Shown piece by piece: positions 35,327-45,398 of a stretch of DNA of 64,000 bases. Origin of the DNA: Phlyctochytrium arcticum (Eukaryota; Chytridiomycota; Chytridiomycetes; Chytridiales; Chytridiaceae); contig JAHLKI010000021.1 of NCBI GenBank assembly GCA_025602905.1, positions 248,001 through 312,000 of the forward strand. The letters run 5' to 3'. The notes beneath the pieces are model-generated. The model worked only from the letters and a program-made list of their open reading frames with translations, did no database searches and was not told where the DNA came from. Position 1 is the first letter of the stretch; every line of letters begins with the position of its first letter. The translations under genes and the position numbers were made by a program.

Positions 35327-36525
35327 ATGGACTCCGACAAGGCCGCCCCAGCCGAAGTGGTGCTAGCCAACCAGGATAAGACTGTTTCCGACTTTCAGTA
35401 CAATAAACTCATCAAGGATTATGTCCGGAACTGGGATTTGTAAGTTTGTTTGTCGCTCAGCATTCAGCTGGCACCCCTGGCTACCACTATACTGACTTTT
35501 GTTCTCTCTCCCCTTCCTACATTGCATGTCGCTATCCAACATAGGTTCTACAAGGTATGGGCCGAATGGAGCCAATGTGGAAGAAAAAAAGGGAGAAAAA
35601 CTTATTGGTTTACCCTTGTAGCGGAACACAACGAACTTCTTCAAGGACCGCCACTGGACCGCTCAAGAGTTTGAAGAGCTGCGGCCTGAAAGCAAACCTC
35701 CACAGTCCAAGGTATGTGAGCGTCTCTATAACTTCTAAATCTTTTATTGATGTGGGTTTGCAGAGATTATTAGGTGACTATCCCATAGTTCGAGATGAAA
35801 AAGATCACACGGGGAACTCAATGTTTCTTCGGTTATAGAACTGGGGTGCGGAGTAGGAAACTTTGTCTTTCCGTTATTGGACAAGAACCCCGAACTGTTT
35901 ATTTATGCCTGTGATCTATCAAAACGAGCTGTTGATTTCGTCAAGGTAATTGCCTCAAAGCATCAATGGGAATATCACGCCCGGACAAGAAAGGAATGGA
36001 AAGACTCATCTCCTGAACAACAGCAAGACCCCAAATACAACCCAGAAACATGTCAAGCTTTTGTCTGCAACATAGTCACGGACGATCTGACGGAAACCAT
36101 TCCCGCTCAATCCCTCGATATTGTCTCTGCCCTCTTTGTCCTCAGCGCCATTCCACCCGAGTAAGCTTCTCTCTTTCCTTCTTTTCCGCGTAAAAACTCA
36201 CCGCAGACATAGTTCCCTTCCCCAAGCCCTGACCAACATCCACAAAGTCCTCAAACCAGGCGGAACCCTTCTATTCCGAGACTACGGCCTCAACGACGCC
36301 GCCCAGCACCGCTTCAAACCCACTTCAAAAATGTCGGACCGCTTTTACACCCGCGCCGACGGAACATTTTCGTATTTCTTTAGTACGGAGCGGGTCGAGG
36401 AAGTTCTTTTGAGCGCTGGATTCGAACTTTTGGAGAATACGTATGTTTGCAAGGAAGTCGTGAACCGCAAACGGGAGTTGAGTATGGAACGCGTGTTTGC
36501 CCAGGCTAGAGCTAGACGGATATGA
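35327..36525 (+). CDS. METTL6: METTL6-type tRNA m3C methyltransferase, apparent one-base frameshift
   Basis: Exons are 35327-35439, 35545-35554 (10 bases), 35622-35711, 35789-36160 and 36207-36525. Before the frameshift come SDFQYNKLIKDYVRNWDLFY and NFFKDRHWTAQEFEELRPES, close to animal METTL6. After it come the SAM site VIELGCGVGNFVFPLLDKNP, YACDLSKRAVDFV, LKPGGTLLFRDYGL and DGTFSYFF. The family makes 3-methylcytidine at position 32 of serine tRNAs together with seryl-tRNA synthetase. Exon 4 is 372 bases; family alignment needs 371. The extra base falls in or near the AAAAA run at 35798-35802, just before the SAM motif. The product would be about 300 residues without it. The cause may be sequence error, a real mutation or an unrecognised splice. 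Confidence 0.85.
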
Positions 36526-36565
36526 TCTTGTACTTAATGGCAAATGCAACCCGTTCTGATTCTTT

Positions 36566-36660
36566 ACGACGGGACATTTTCGCATTTCTTGAACGGGCAG
36601 CGGAAATTCTTTTGAGCACCGGATTTGATATGCGCACTAGAAGAAATATGTCAAGCGCAA
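36566..36660 (+). pseudogene. Decayed duplicate of the last METTL6 exon
   Basis: The sequence from GACGGGACATTTTCGCATTT through GAAATTCTTTTGAGCACCGG follows 36358-36455 in METTL6 (GACGGAACATTTTCGTATTT, GAAGTTCTTTTGAGCGCTGG) with substitutions and a small deletion. It starts 40 bases after the METTL6 stop codon. It is a partial tandem duplication with no function visible. Confidence 0.65.
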
Positions 36661-37670
36661 GCATTGTGAAGGGAACAGTGATTCTCACAGCAAGTCAGAA
36701 TATGTCGAGGCCCATTTAATGGACAAGTGCTTTTCAAGCCCACCTGAGTACTTTACAAGAGCACCGGAAGCCTACGAAGATTGAAGCGTATATTTATTAC
36801 TGGAAGAAGCAGACGACTGGCAAGCAAGTCACGATGAAGGCTTTCTTCTTCCGCAAGTGGCTCCAGCCACCAAAATACCTTCTTTTAAGACCAATCTTAC
36901 TTTGCACTTGTTCGCACCGAACACCGCGCTCCAAAAAGTAGAATATGCCAATCTGAAAGCTGCTATCAACATGCTGCAATCCGAAAGCTGGCAGAAAGCC
37001 AAAATAACAAGGAGGTGCCTTCAGATAAAAGTCCCACTACAACTATCCCAGGCCACTCTAACATCTTGACAAACAACAGCTAGTACTTTCGGGCTCCGTC
37101 TGATCCGCTTACCTTGATCTTCTTCAGTTGGGAGGCAGCACCTGGATGCAACGTCATCCTGTATTTGCCTTCCTCGTTGTGGACATGGACCTCAAAGCTG
37201 TGAAATGGCGTATCAGCTACACACCGCAAATACAAAAACTCCAAACTGTGCTTCGCGTCGATAAACCCCGAGGCCGGATCAAAAATCGTCGATAACGACC
37301 CCTCATCAGGAGCTGTGCAAACTTTTTTCATAAGGGCAATCCCATCCTTTGTCCACCGAGGCCTGCATCAATTTCCGAACAAAAATTAAGTCTGCTTGTT
37401 GGGTTTATGGATTGCTTAATATTTGGTTCACGGTTGAACCCCAATGGCCTTATCCTGTCAATGTCCGTCTTTGCCTACATTGTTCATTTCCGACTGACCG
37501 TGCTGCGGCGCAAAAAAATCGCCGAATTCACCACAAATCCATCCATTTCCTACCCGACATCGTTCAAAATCCTGTCAGCTTCGGCAATATTTTTCATTCC
37601 TGGCAAACAAGCGGTCTACCACCACAACGCTGGCAGACTACCGCCGGAGTTTAGCGCCGTGCCTTTCCCA
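36661..37670. other. Gene-poor stretch; nothing firmly identified
   Basis: An open frame of 83 codons lies at 37080-37331 on the minus strand (begins MKKVCTAPDEGSLS). It has no recognised domain and its upstream side lacks a convincing continuation. Other frames here are shorter or overlap. The stretch may consist of decayed gene pieces. Confidence 0.35.
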
Positions 37671-37740
37671 GCGAAATCCGTATCTTCAAAAAAATGGATG
37701 AATTTATCGCTCAAAACCCCCGCTTGTACGAATTGAAAGC
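37671..37740 (+). pseudogene. Relic related to the GATA-like gene at 63225
   Basis: GAAATCCGTATC followed by ATGGATGAATTTATCGCTCA and CCCCGCTTGTACGAATTG corresponds to 63868-63927 in the zinc-finger gene near the window end (ATGGATGAATTTGTCGCTCA, CCCCGCCTATATGAGCTC). At protein level both read MDEF-(I/V)-AQ-x-PRLYEL. Only this short piece is recognisable. Confidence 0.55.
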
Positions 37741-38067
37741 ATCCATTTTTCTCCCCTTCCAAATCCCCGTTCGGCAACCCACAACGACGGGAAGAAAAGA
37801 GGCAATCATCTTCGTTGTCTGTTATGATTTTTGGATCCTGCAAGCGCTATCCCGGTCAACAGCTGTATAAGACATCCTAGGCTGTTCTCTTGAATGGGTG
37901 TTTGCTATCACCCGTCAAAGTCCATAGAACGCACAAACATCGTAATCGTTGACAGCTGAGAAACCCCCGCCTCTTCCACCACTCCCCAAGAAAAAGAAAC
38001 GCCCCCCCCATATCCAACCATGCCACGAGATAATCCTCCTCAGCCGTCCAAGGTAGAAAGGAGACCG

Positions 38068-38218
38068 GGGAGGCCATCTCAGCCGCCTGTCACCAGAACA
38101 AGGCCTGCGGGGCGGATTTCTGGGGCTACCGGCCGCTGCAGCGACCTGGGAGGCCATCTCAGCCGCCTGTAACCAGAACAAGGCCTGCGGGGTGGATTTC
38201 TGGGGCTACCGGCCGCTG
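38068..38218. repeat. Two tandem copies, period 80 bp
   Basis: The stretch beginning GGGAGGCCATCTCAGCCGCC at 38068 recurs at 38148 with two or three differences over about 71 bases, through GGGGCTACCGGCCGCTG. The 80-base period is not a multiple of three. Confidence 0.85.
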
Positions 38219-38396
38219 TACCTCCTCCCTTCTCAAGAAGGCGAGGGGCGAATGAGGTGACCTCGTTGAGAGCAAGCGGGGTCGATGAGAAGTGTGAGGA
38301 GAGGGGAACTCTCCCCATTGACGGAGCTCATCTCCATGGCGGATGAGTTGACGGTTGTGCAGACCGAGAGGGGAAAAGGCGAGGGGGAAGGCAAAG

Positions 38397-38508
38397 GTGG
38401 CCCGGGAAGAATCCCAGGGCGAGAAACTGCGGGCCGCGGCAAAGACGAAGGGGCAAGGCAAAAGTGGCCCGGGAGAGAATCCCAGGGCGAGAAACTGCGG
38501 GCCGCGGC
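38397..38508. repeat. Two tandem copies, period about 67 bp
   Basis: GTGGCCCGGGAAGAATCCCA at 38397 and GTGGCCCGGGAGAGAATCCC at 38464 begin two near-identical blocks of about 44 bases that end in GAAACTGCGGGCCGCGG. Confidence 0.85.
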
Positions 38509-38806
38509 GTTGACCACGGATGGCCCGTAAGGCCCCTCCTCCAACCTTCTCCTCGTCCGAACAAGGGCCAAGAAAGCCCAAATTGGACTTGGGAGAGTGG
38601 GGCCATGCAGGAGGCCGCTGGGCAGCGGGAGCTGGACGAGCGCAGGCTTGCGCTCGAGGAGCGGCGGTTGGAGGAAGAAGATCTGTCGCCGGGCAGATCA
38701 GATTGGACAAAACCTTTCATGCTGGCTGGGTTTTGTATTTGCCTTCCCGCAACATTTTAATTTACTTTGACAACTTGGATTATTTTCGTTGGCGGAAAAA
38801 CAAAAA

Positions 38807-38842
<36 letters not shown>
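38807..38842 (+). repeat. Homopolymer of 36 G
   Basis: An uninterrupted run of G follows CAAAAA and precedes TTTATAAATCC. The true length is likely to be uncertain in the assembly. The strand could form G-quadruplexes. Confidence 0.95.
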
Positions 38843-38844
<2 letters not shown>

Positions 38845-39452
38845 TATAAATCCTTTCCTCCGAATGGTCTTTGTGGAATACTTCTCTACATTTTAGACTT
38901 TGCGGGCCTCACGTCAGATCCCACCCAAGTCCATCACGACAAACACTGTACATTCTGATCTAGTTACCTGCGCCCCGACTACCGGTTTCTGCCATGTTGA
39001 ATATATCTCCCGGACAAAAGCTTTTCTGTTCTGTCTCCGATTGTTGGGTTTTTTTTTTGGATGATGATATATATACGTTTCTCATGCAGAGGTATTGAAA
39101 ATATAAAAAGAATCTAGTATATATATACTCACTCCCACACATTTTTGGGCTTCTCTCTTTAGCAGGAAATCATCTCATCATCGAAAAAAAAAAATAATCA
39201 AATAATGTAAAAAGTTCCCACGCGGTTTGTTTAGAATGATTATCACTGATTCCTTGGGCTTTCCAAATATCTCCCTTGCGCAAGTCAACTCTCACACGTC
39301 CCGCAACCTTCAACACACACACACAAAAATCTCAACAACAAAACCCATATATGGTAAAAAAAAACCAATTAACAAAAAAAATACACCGGAAAAAAAAATG
39401 TGACAAAAATCTATACAATACAAAGAAAAAAAAAACTCACAAACACAAAACA
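38843..39452. other. AT-rich 3' flank of the kinase gene
   Basis: Poly-A and poly-T tracts dominate, with ATATATAT stretches near 39068-39128. It probably holds the 3' untranslated region of the minus-strand kinase gene. No gene was identified. Confidence 0.5.
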
Positions 39453-41621
39453 CTATACATGGATCCCCCTATCAGGGCCCAACTGTAAGCCAGGTAGTGT
39501 CTCGCCATTCCCACCGCGTCGTTTCATGAATAGTCGACTGGTGCCCATATCCAAATCAAAGCCGGTCGCATTTATTTTTTTCGTAGTAGACGACAAAGGT
39601 TGAGCCGGTTGGGGGGCAGAAGGGACAACACCCCCGCGGACAGTGCCGATATGTTCGGGTTTGGTTTCGCCCTCGGCGATGGATTGGTAGACTTGGTAAG
39701 GGGCCGCCAGCATTTCTTTTGTGATGCCGTCCGGGACAGGGTGCGGGGTTCGACGGGCCCTGTAGGCGGCTGTGGCGGTTTCGCGGAGAAGAGAAGTGGT
39801 GGGTGAGTCCATGGGGGGTAAAGTCATTCGGACGGTGCGTTTGGGTTTTTTATGGGTTGAGGGGCCGGCTGCCGGGGCTGCTGCTGTTGAGGGTTCAGAA
39901 AGGGGAGGAGAGTCGGGGTCGGAATCGGGGAAGGGGGTATGGAGGACGTCGGGGATGGGACCCCAGTCTGATGCTGTTGTTGCTGTTGCAGCAGCAGCAG
40001 CAGTGGATTTCTGATGGTGTTGACGCTGATGACTGGGTGCAGAAGAAGTCATGTCTTCTTCGGCCTTTGCAGTAACCAAAGAATCAGAAGAGTCGACAGT
40101 CAAGTCGGGTACAGATGAAGAACGACAAGTATCATCCTTGAGCATCCACGGATGACGCAGGAACTGACGGATATTATACCGTTTCTTGGGGTCAACCTGC
40201 AACAAGTGCGAAATCAAGTCTTTGGCTTCTAGGGAAATATCGTCCCACCACGGCGACAAGTAAGCGAATTGGCCATTGGCGACTTTTTCCGTGAGACCAC
40301 GAGGGTCGTCGTCAAAGAAGGGGGGGAAACCTGAGAGGATGGTGTAGAGGACACAGCCGAGAGCCCACATGTCGACGCCTTTAGAGTAGCGTTGGTCTTT
40401 GAGGATTTCGGGGGCAGTGTATCCGACGGTTCCACAGGGGGTTTTGGTGGTGGCGTCAAAAACGACTTTGGAGAGTCCGAAATCGGCGACTTTGACAATG
40501 CCGATACCGGCGCCGCCCACGCCTGGGATATAGTCTTGTTCGACGTTGGGGTCGGGGTTGTTGTGAGGAGTGGTACTAGGAGCCAAGGGCTCAAAGAGCA
40601 AGTTTTCGAGTTTAATGTCACGGTGAACGACGCCGCGTTCTTCATGAAGGTACTCTAAAGCTTCCGCGACCTGTTTGATAATGTGGCGACAAACGGGTTC
40701 ACTGAAACAGACATTGGCCACGAGTTTATGGAAAATTTCGCCGCCCGACATGAGTTCGAGGACCAGAGCATAGTGTAAAGGCGTCTCATGGAAATCATGG
40801 AGTTTGATGATATAAGGATGGTTGATGCGTCTTAGTAGAGAAGTTTCCCTGAGGACATTGTTGCGTTGTTGTTCGTTGAGTTGGTGTTTGGAGACGAGTT
40901 TGATGGCGACGAGCATGTTGTTTTTAGTGTCGATGGCGCGGTAGACGACGCTAAAAGCGCCTTCGCCCATTTTTTCAATAAGCCGGTAGCGGTTCATGTA
41001 GGGGAATGCGGCAGCGACGGGCGTGTCCCAGTCTGCCTTTGTGGCCTGTTGGAAGATGGGTGGTTCTACTTGTACTACTTGTTCCACCGGGGGTTTGGTT
41101 GTAGCCTCATCGAACCGGATGCCCTTGTGTTGTTTGCCACTAGTAGTAGTGCTAGTAGTAGTGCTAGTAGTAGTAGTAGTAGTAGCATGCATGTCGACAG
41201 ATCTCCTTTTGCTGCTATCCTTGGGCTTTTGGTCCTTTTTCGCCGCGTGACTCTCTAGAGAACGTGGCTGGTTATGATGATCCAATGAGCGGCGCGATTT
41301 CTGGTGGGGAGTGGTGCGATTATTTGAGGTATTGTTTGAGTTTGAAGTCAGGGAGAGACCGGCCAAGATGTTGGAGAGCCAGCCGCCGCCCGATGATGAT
41401 GATTTGCCCTTGGAGGACGACGAAGGGGTGCTATGGTTGGATGAGTTTGAAGACAGGGATTCCGCAGAGTCCTCGTAGGAAGAAGACGCGGGCGAGGAAG
41501 TGGGCGAGTCTCCGGTCGTCGCTGTCGCAGCGCTGGATGGGTGGGGCATGGGATTCAGTGTCCTGGTTTCGTTGTTCTGTCTGATAGTCGTTCGTTTGTT
41601 ACTTCTGATTACTTCTAACAA
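39453..41621 (-). CDS. Rck2/Srk1-type MAPK-activated Ser/Thr kinase
   Basis: A single exon encodes 722 residues. Residues 1-205 are Ser/Thr/Asn-rich. The kinase domain covers about 211-520: glycine loop GEGAFSVV at 219-226, VAIK lysine 241, HRDIKLEN with Asp336, DFG at 380-382, and GTVGYTAPE. An insert between the catalytic and DFG loops ends YIPGVGGAGIG, and KTPCGTVGYTAPEI with LSPWWDDIS follows. These features are shared with budding-yeast Rck1/Rck2 and fission-yeast Srk1. Those kinases are phosphorylated by the stress MAPK Hog1/Sty1 and adjust translation or Cdc25 in stress. Family assignment is strong; the upstream MAPK here is inferred. Three CRE-like sites lie about 185-235 bases before the start. 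Confidence 0.88.
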   Translation of the reverse strand: MLEVIRSNKRTTIRQNNETRTLNPMPHPSSAATATTGDSPTSSPASSSYEDSAESLSSNSSNHSTPSSSSKGKSSSSGGGWLSNILAGLSLTSNSNNTSNNRTTPHQKSRRSLDHHNQPRSLESHAAKKDQKPKDSSKRRSVDMHATTTTTTSTTTSTTTSGKQHKGIRFDEATTKPPVEQVVQVEPPIFQQATKADWDTPVAAAFPYMNRYRLIEKMGEGAFSVVYRAIDTKNNMLVAIKLVSKHQLNEQQRNNVLRETSLLRRINHPYIIKLHDFHETPLHYALVLELMSGGEIFHKLVANVCFSEPVCRHIIKQVAEALEYLHEERGVVHRDIKLENLLFEPLAPSTTPHNNPDPNVEQDYIPGVGGAGIGIVKVADFGLSKVVFDATTKTPCGTVGYTAPEILKDQRYSKGVDMWALGCVLYTILSGFPPFFDDDPRGLTEKVANGQFAYLSPWWDDISLEAKDLISHLLQVDPKKRYNIRQFLRHPWMLKDDTCRSSSVPDLTVDSSDSLVTAKAEEDMTSSAPSHQRQHHQKSTAAAAATATTASDWGPIPDVLHTPFPDSDPDSPPLSEPSTAAAPAAGPSTHKKPKRTVRMTLPPMDSPTTSLLRETATAAYRARRTPHPVPDGITKEMLAAPYQVYQSIAEGETKPEHIGTVRGGVVPSAPQPAQPLSSTTKKINATGFDLDMGTSRLFMKRRGGNGETLPGLQLGPDRGIHV

Positions 41622-41804
41622 AAGTGTTACTAAATGAATGCTTTAACGGGAGTTCACCGCCCTATATATTTACCTTTTGTGGTTTTGTTGTTGCTACGAA
41701 ATGCTCAGAATTCCGCCCCGTAGCAAAAAGTTGTTTGGAGCGGAAAAACGGCCGCGCAGGAAACAAAAGGCAAAAAGTGCGTGCGGCCATGCCCAGCCAG
41801 CCAC

Positions 41805-41856
41805 TGACGTCGTTGTCTCAGTGACGTATTCGCAAAGTCACGGGGCATTGACGTCG
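41805..41856. promoter_or_regulatory. Cluster of three CRE/ATF-like sites upstream of the kinase
   Basis: TGACGTCG occurs at 41805-41812 and 41849-41856, and TGACGTAT at 41822-41829. Each shares the TGACGT core bound by ATF/CREB bZIP factors such as fission-yeast Atf1. They sit 184-235 bases upstream of the kinase ATG at 41621. The 347-base region between kinase and site-2 protease shows nothing else. Confidence 0.55.
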
Positions 41857-41968
41857 TTCATTCAGAGGCTTAGCTTTATGAGTTGTCGTTGGAACATGAC
41901 ATGAGATGTATCCACACTGTCCAGGAATGTACATATGTAATACAGGGCTTGTATATGATACAAGTGAC

Positions 41969-43855
41969 TCATGAAAGTAAGAGCAGCATCCCACAAATCC
42001 CAACGCCAACTCCCACCTGCACACCCATCAGCACCCGCTCCACACTCCTGTGCTTTCGTTTCATTCCACCCACATCCCTATCTCCTTGATACACTCGCTC
42101 AACCACCACTCGCAACGCCAACTTGCCGTCCAGATTCACCACAGGCAGCATATTAAACAGCGTGAATGCCGTGGTTATGCTCAGTGTAAAGCTTATTGCA
42201 TAGTAGGAGTTAGTTCGTGAGGGTAAAGTAAGTGTCAAGTCAATAAACGTACTGTAAGAACCGCTCAACCATGTACGGAAAGTAATACGGTATCCAGCTC
42301 CATTTCGGGTGCAATACTCCCACTCTCACTAGTCATCATTTCCTTAATCAGTCACACTTTCATCCCAAAATCTCGAAATTCATAATAAAACCCACCACTC
42401 TCATAAACCTCGTGGGGAGCCCCCACAACAAGGACTTCCCCCTCGCGTTCCTTCTGACGATGATGATGATCCCGCACCATCAAACTCACAACCCGGATCC
42501 TCGGATCAGGAATGTACGGTTTGGCACAGTAATACCGTGGGTCTGACTCCAAGGTCGGCCACGGTTCGAGATCCATACATTCCGTGTCGTTGATGCAAGG
42601 AGGGAATTTTTGGGAGAGGGCGTGCAGGTCCAGACATGTGTTTTGGTCATTAGTGGAAAAGCATTGCAAGGCTAAAGTGCTTAAGGGTACTTTAGGCGTG
42701 ACATTGCAGCATTCCTTTGTTGTTGTCGTCGTTGTCGCATTAGCTAAAAATGTGGAAAAAAGAATAGTCTCAACGCATTGAACCTCCCAAGAAAAAAAAA
42801 AAGAGATTAACCCCCTCTGTCCAAATCCCACACATGAAACTCACCTAATAATGAAAAAGGGACACAGTACCCACTCCTCTCCTCTCCTTTCCCAGCTTCA
42901 CTCCACAATAACCCCTCCCACCCTCTCAACCCGTTCACTCGCTCATAATTCACTCTCAGTATCGTCGATCCGGGTGAGACATGTCCGTGCAGTACTGAAT
43001 CTGCTGCGACATCCACGATAACGACTCCAGGTCGTTGACTGGTATACCCCCACGCTAGTAACACTGGCAACCCCCCCATGGCGGCAAGACATCCCACCCC
43101 CAACACAAAATTATGCCATACCCCCGCACAGACCACCTGTAACTGGCTTCCCGTCCCCAACTCCCCCAATTCTCTCCTCGGCACTTCCACAAACGCCCCC
43201 GGAAACATCAACGTAAGGAATATACCCGCTGACCGGATTTTGATGTTGTGTAAATGGGCAGCTAACGCATGGCCCATTTCGTGCACGATGCCACAGAGGA
43301 GGAGGGCGAGGATGTAGTATCCTGTTACCGAAACGGGTAATGTCATTCCCGGAATCTACTTGTTTTCATTAAAATCATCACATCTCTCTTCATTCAACAA
43401 CTTACCATGGAAATAACTCTCCCTCCACCACCCCCCAAAACTCCCAGTACAGACCCACTGGATATCAACAACGTACTCTCCCGTCTAAAATCCCATTCCT
43501 CTACTTCCCCTCCTTGTCTCATAAACACCCACCCCCCAAAAATAACTCCTAATACGCCTATCCCAGCCGCACCGCCAACCCCGACGCCAATCCTAAACCA
43601 CACCCCCCATATCTTGGCTGGTATGGCATGGTAGAGCGGTGAAATCCGGGGGTGGAATGTATATGTCAGAGTCGCAAGTCTGAGCGTGACTGAATTGCGA
43701 GGTTGTTGGGAAGAAGAAGGGAGGGGGAGGAGGGTTTGTCGACGACGTCTGGAGGGTTGGCGACGATGGGTGAGGTAATATTTGACGAGATGGAGACTGG
43801 CCCAGAAGAAAGTGAGGGGTGGGAGGATATGCAGGAGGGACATGGTTATGTACAA
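41969..43855 (-). CDS. Site-2 protease (intramembrane zinc metalloprotease)
   Basis: Exons 43855-43406, 43355-42845, 42743-42396, 42328-42253 and 42191-41969 give 535 residues (human MBTPS2 is 519). The zinc motif HEMGH is at 175-179 within CGIVHEMGHALAAHLH. The second catalytic motif is LPVVNLDG with Asp483. A PDZ-like and Cys-rich region lies between them (KECCNVTPK, LQCFSTNDQNTC, CINDTECMD). Multiple membrane helices are present. Site-2 proteases release membrane-bound transcription factors such as SREBP by cutting within the membrane, usually in the Golgi, after a first cut. Its substrate in this organism is unknown. Confidence 0.92.
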
Positions 43856-45205
43856 AAGGAATGGGGGCGGAAAAGGTTTGAAGGGGGGGGAGAGATCAGT
43901 TTGTAAAATATGTTTGTGATTGTTTTTTTTTGTGGTTTTGCTTTTGTATCCTTTGTTATATCGATATCATAACTATCGGCACTCTCTCTTTCCTCTGTTC
44001 TCTTCCTACTTCATTTGCCCATAAAATTTTTACAGTTTTCTAATTGCCATTCTGCCCATTCACACTTTTTGACTTTTCACAGTTCTCCAGACTTTTGTTA
44101 TACGGGTTCAGATTGTGTGAGTGGCGCAGGTAATTTCGACTCTTTGAGAGCCGGTAAGTGACTGTACCTCGTGAGTCCGTCGCCTGGGCGCTCCGCGCGT
44201 GACACGCAGCAGCCTGTAAAGTTGCAAACGCGTCGTCTAGTCGGCGAGCTCGTTTCCTACCATGATCAAACTATTTGAACACCGGCAGAACATACAAAGA
44301 GTTCCATGGGGATAGACTGGCATGCCTCAAAAATCTTACAGTATTCGAAAAAGAGAAGATGCACACTGAGCAACAAGCAACAGAATCTTCTGGGCAGCAC
44401 GATGGCGGGCAAGAAGACAAAAGGGCGATGGGCGTTGGTGAGTACGGCCACTTTTGTATTCCAAAAAAAAGGTTTTGTTTGGGGTCTGCATGTTGGTCCC
44501 TGCTGGAGAATTCATCTTCAAAGGCATACCGGGGAGGCAGGTGGCAATCCGCTATATCGAGCCTTCTCGAGGCAAGGTCCACCTCCGAAAACTTATGGAG
44601 ACACTTGTCCGCCGAGCGCAATACCGAGCCTTGTGTGCCACTGTTATTGTATCTTGATCACATAGAAGCGAAATCTTTATCGCTTGTCAATAACCTATGC
44701 CAATTACTAATGATCAATTCACAAGAAAATTTGGAATATTGGAATTTTTACAACTAAAGAGGTTGGATGGCTCAGAGTCGACGGGCAAGAAGGGTCATCG
44801 TGTTATTCAGGCACACAGCAACTTGGGTGCCAGGCAAAAGCGGGACACAGAAGCGACTGTATTCAAAAGCTTGGAGCAAACGCAAATCTGCGCGCAGGAA
44901 ACCCCTTGCAGAATACTGTCTCCAGCGTACTATGTCAACCCTCATCAGGCCGCTCTGCACAAGCTGTCAGACGAGCGAGAGCATCAGAACGACTTTCAAA
45001 TGACTTAGAGTTGCACTTGCGGCAGTGCAGGACAAGGAACATGAGCCCGCAAATGTGTCTGCAAGTCCTTCTATATTCCAAGAAAGCGGAAAGCCGATAA
45101 CATTAAAGACACCGCGAAAGGAAGGAGTGCCCAAACAACACAGTTACTGGAGAGTCTCTCCCCGTCGGTTTGAGAGTTTTCCGGGCAACAATGAGGTGGA
45201 CGCTT
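43856..45205. other. Gene-poor region; no gene identified
   Basis: Several frames of 60-160 codons occur between 44266 and 45010 on both strands. They overlap and lack domains or supportable splice structure. The first 350 bases are pyrimidine-rich and may hold the site-2 protease promoter. Confidence 0.4.
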
Positions 45206-45398
45206 TGAAACCCGTGAGCATTTCGAGAAGAACTAGGTGGTGCAATGGCATCAGATTGTCTTTTTCGCGGCTTGTTGGGTAGCTCGTGGAGTCGGCGATG
45301 TCGTACTAACAGATGTTTATGCGCAAAACGCCGAGTCACAGTCTGGAACATCACACACAAAGGGTTTGACATTCTCATGCGATGCTTGAACATGCACT
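45206..45398 (-). pseudogene. Fragment of the TFIIIA gene (finger 9 region), duplicated
   Basis: Reading the minus strand from 45398 to 45206, the sequence follows TFIIIA exon 5 at 56153-56342: GTGCATGTTCAAGC, then the finger with AHKHLLVRHRRLHELP, then KPRKRQSDAIAPP. An extra T before GCGCATAAACATCTG and other changes shift the frame, so it cannot be translated as a finger protein. It starts close to the exon 5 boundary. It is about 11 kb from, and inverted relative to, its source. Confidence 0.85.

Larger units (their letters stand above)
37960..38760. other. GC-rich segment with tandem repeats and a short coiled-coil frame
   Basis: Composition shifts sharply to GC-rich compared with both flanks. 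A plus-strand frame near 38605-38700 reads QEAAGQRELDERRLALEERR, a likely coiled coil, and an upstream frame starts MPRDNPPQPSKVERRPG. Such pieces resemble the N-terminal part of retroelement gag-like proteins, but no diagnostic domain is present. The two tandem repeats are listed separately. Confidence 0.4.

Noticed and set aside
44266..45010. Several frames of 60-160 codons between the site-2 protease and the TFIIIA relic
   Set aside because: No recognisable domain, no supportable splice structure and both strands equally open.
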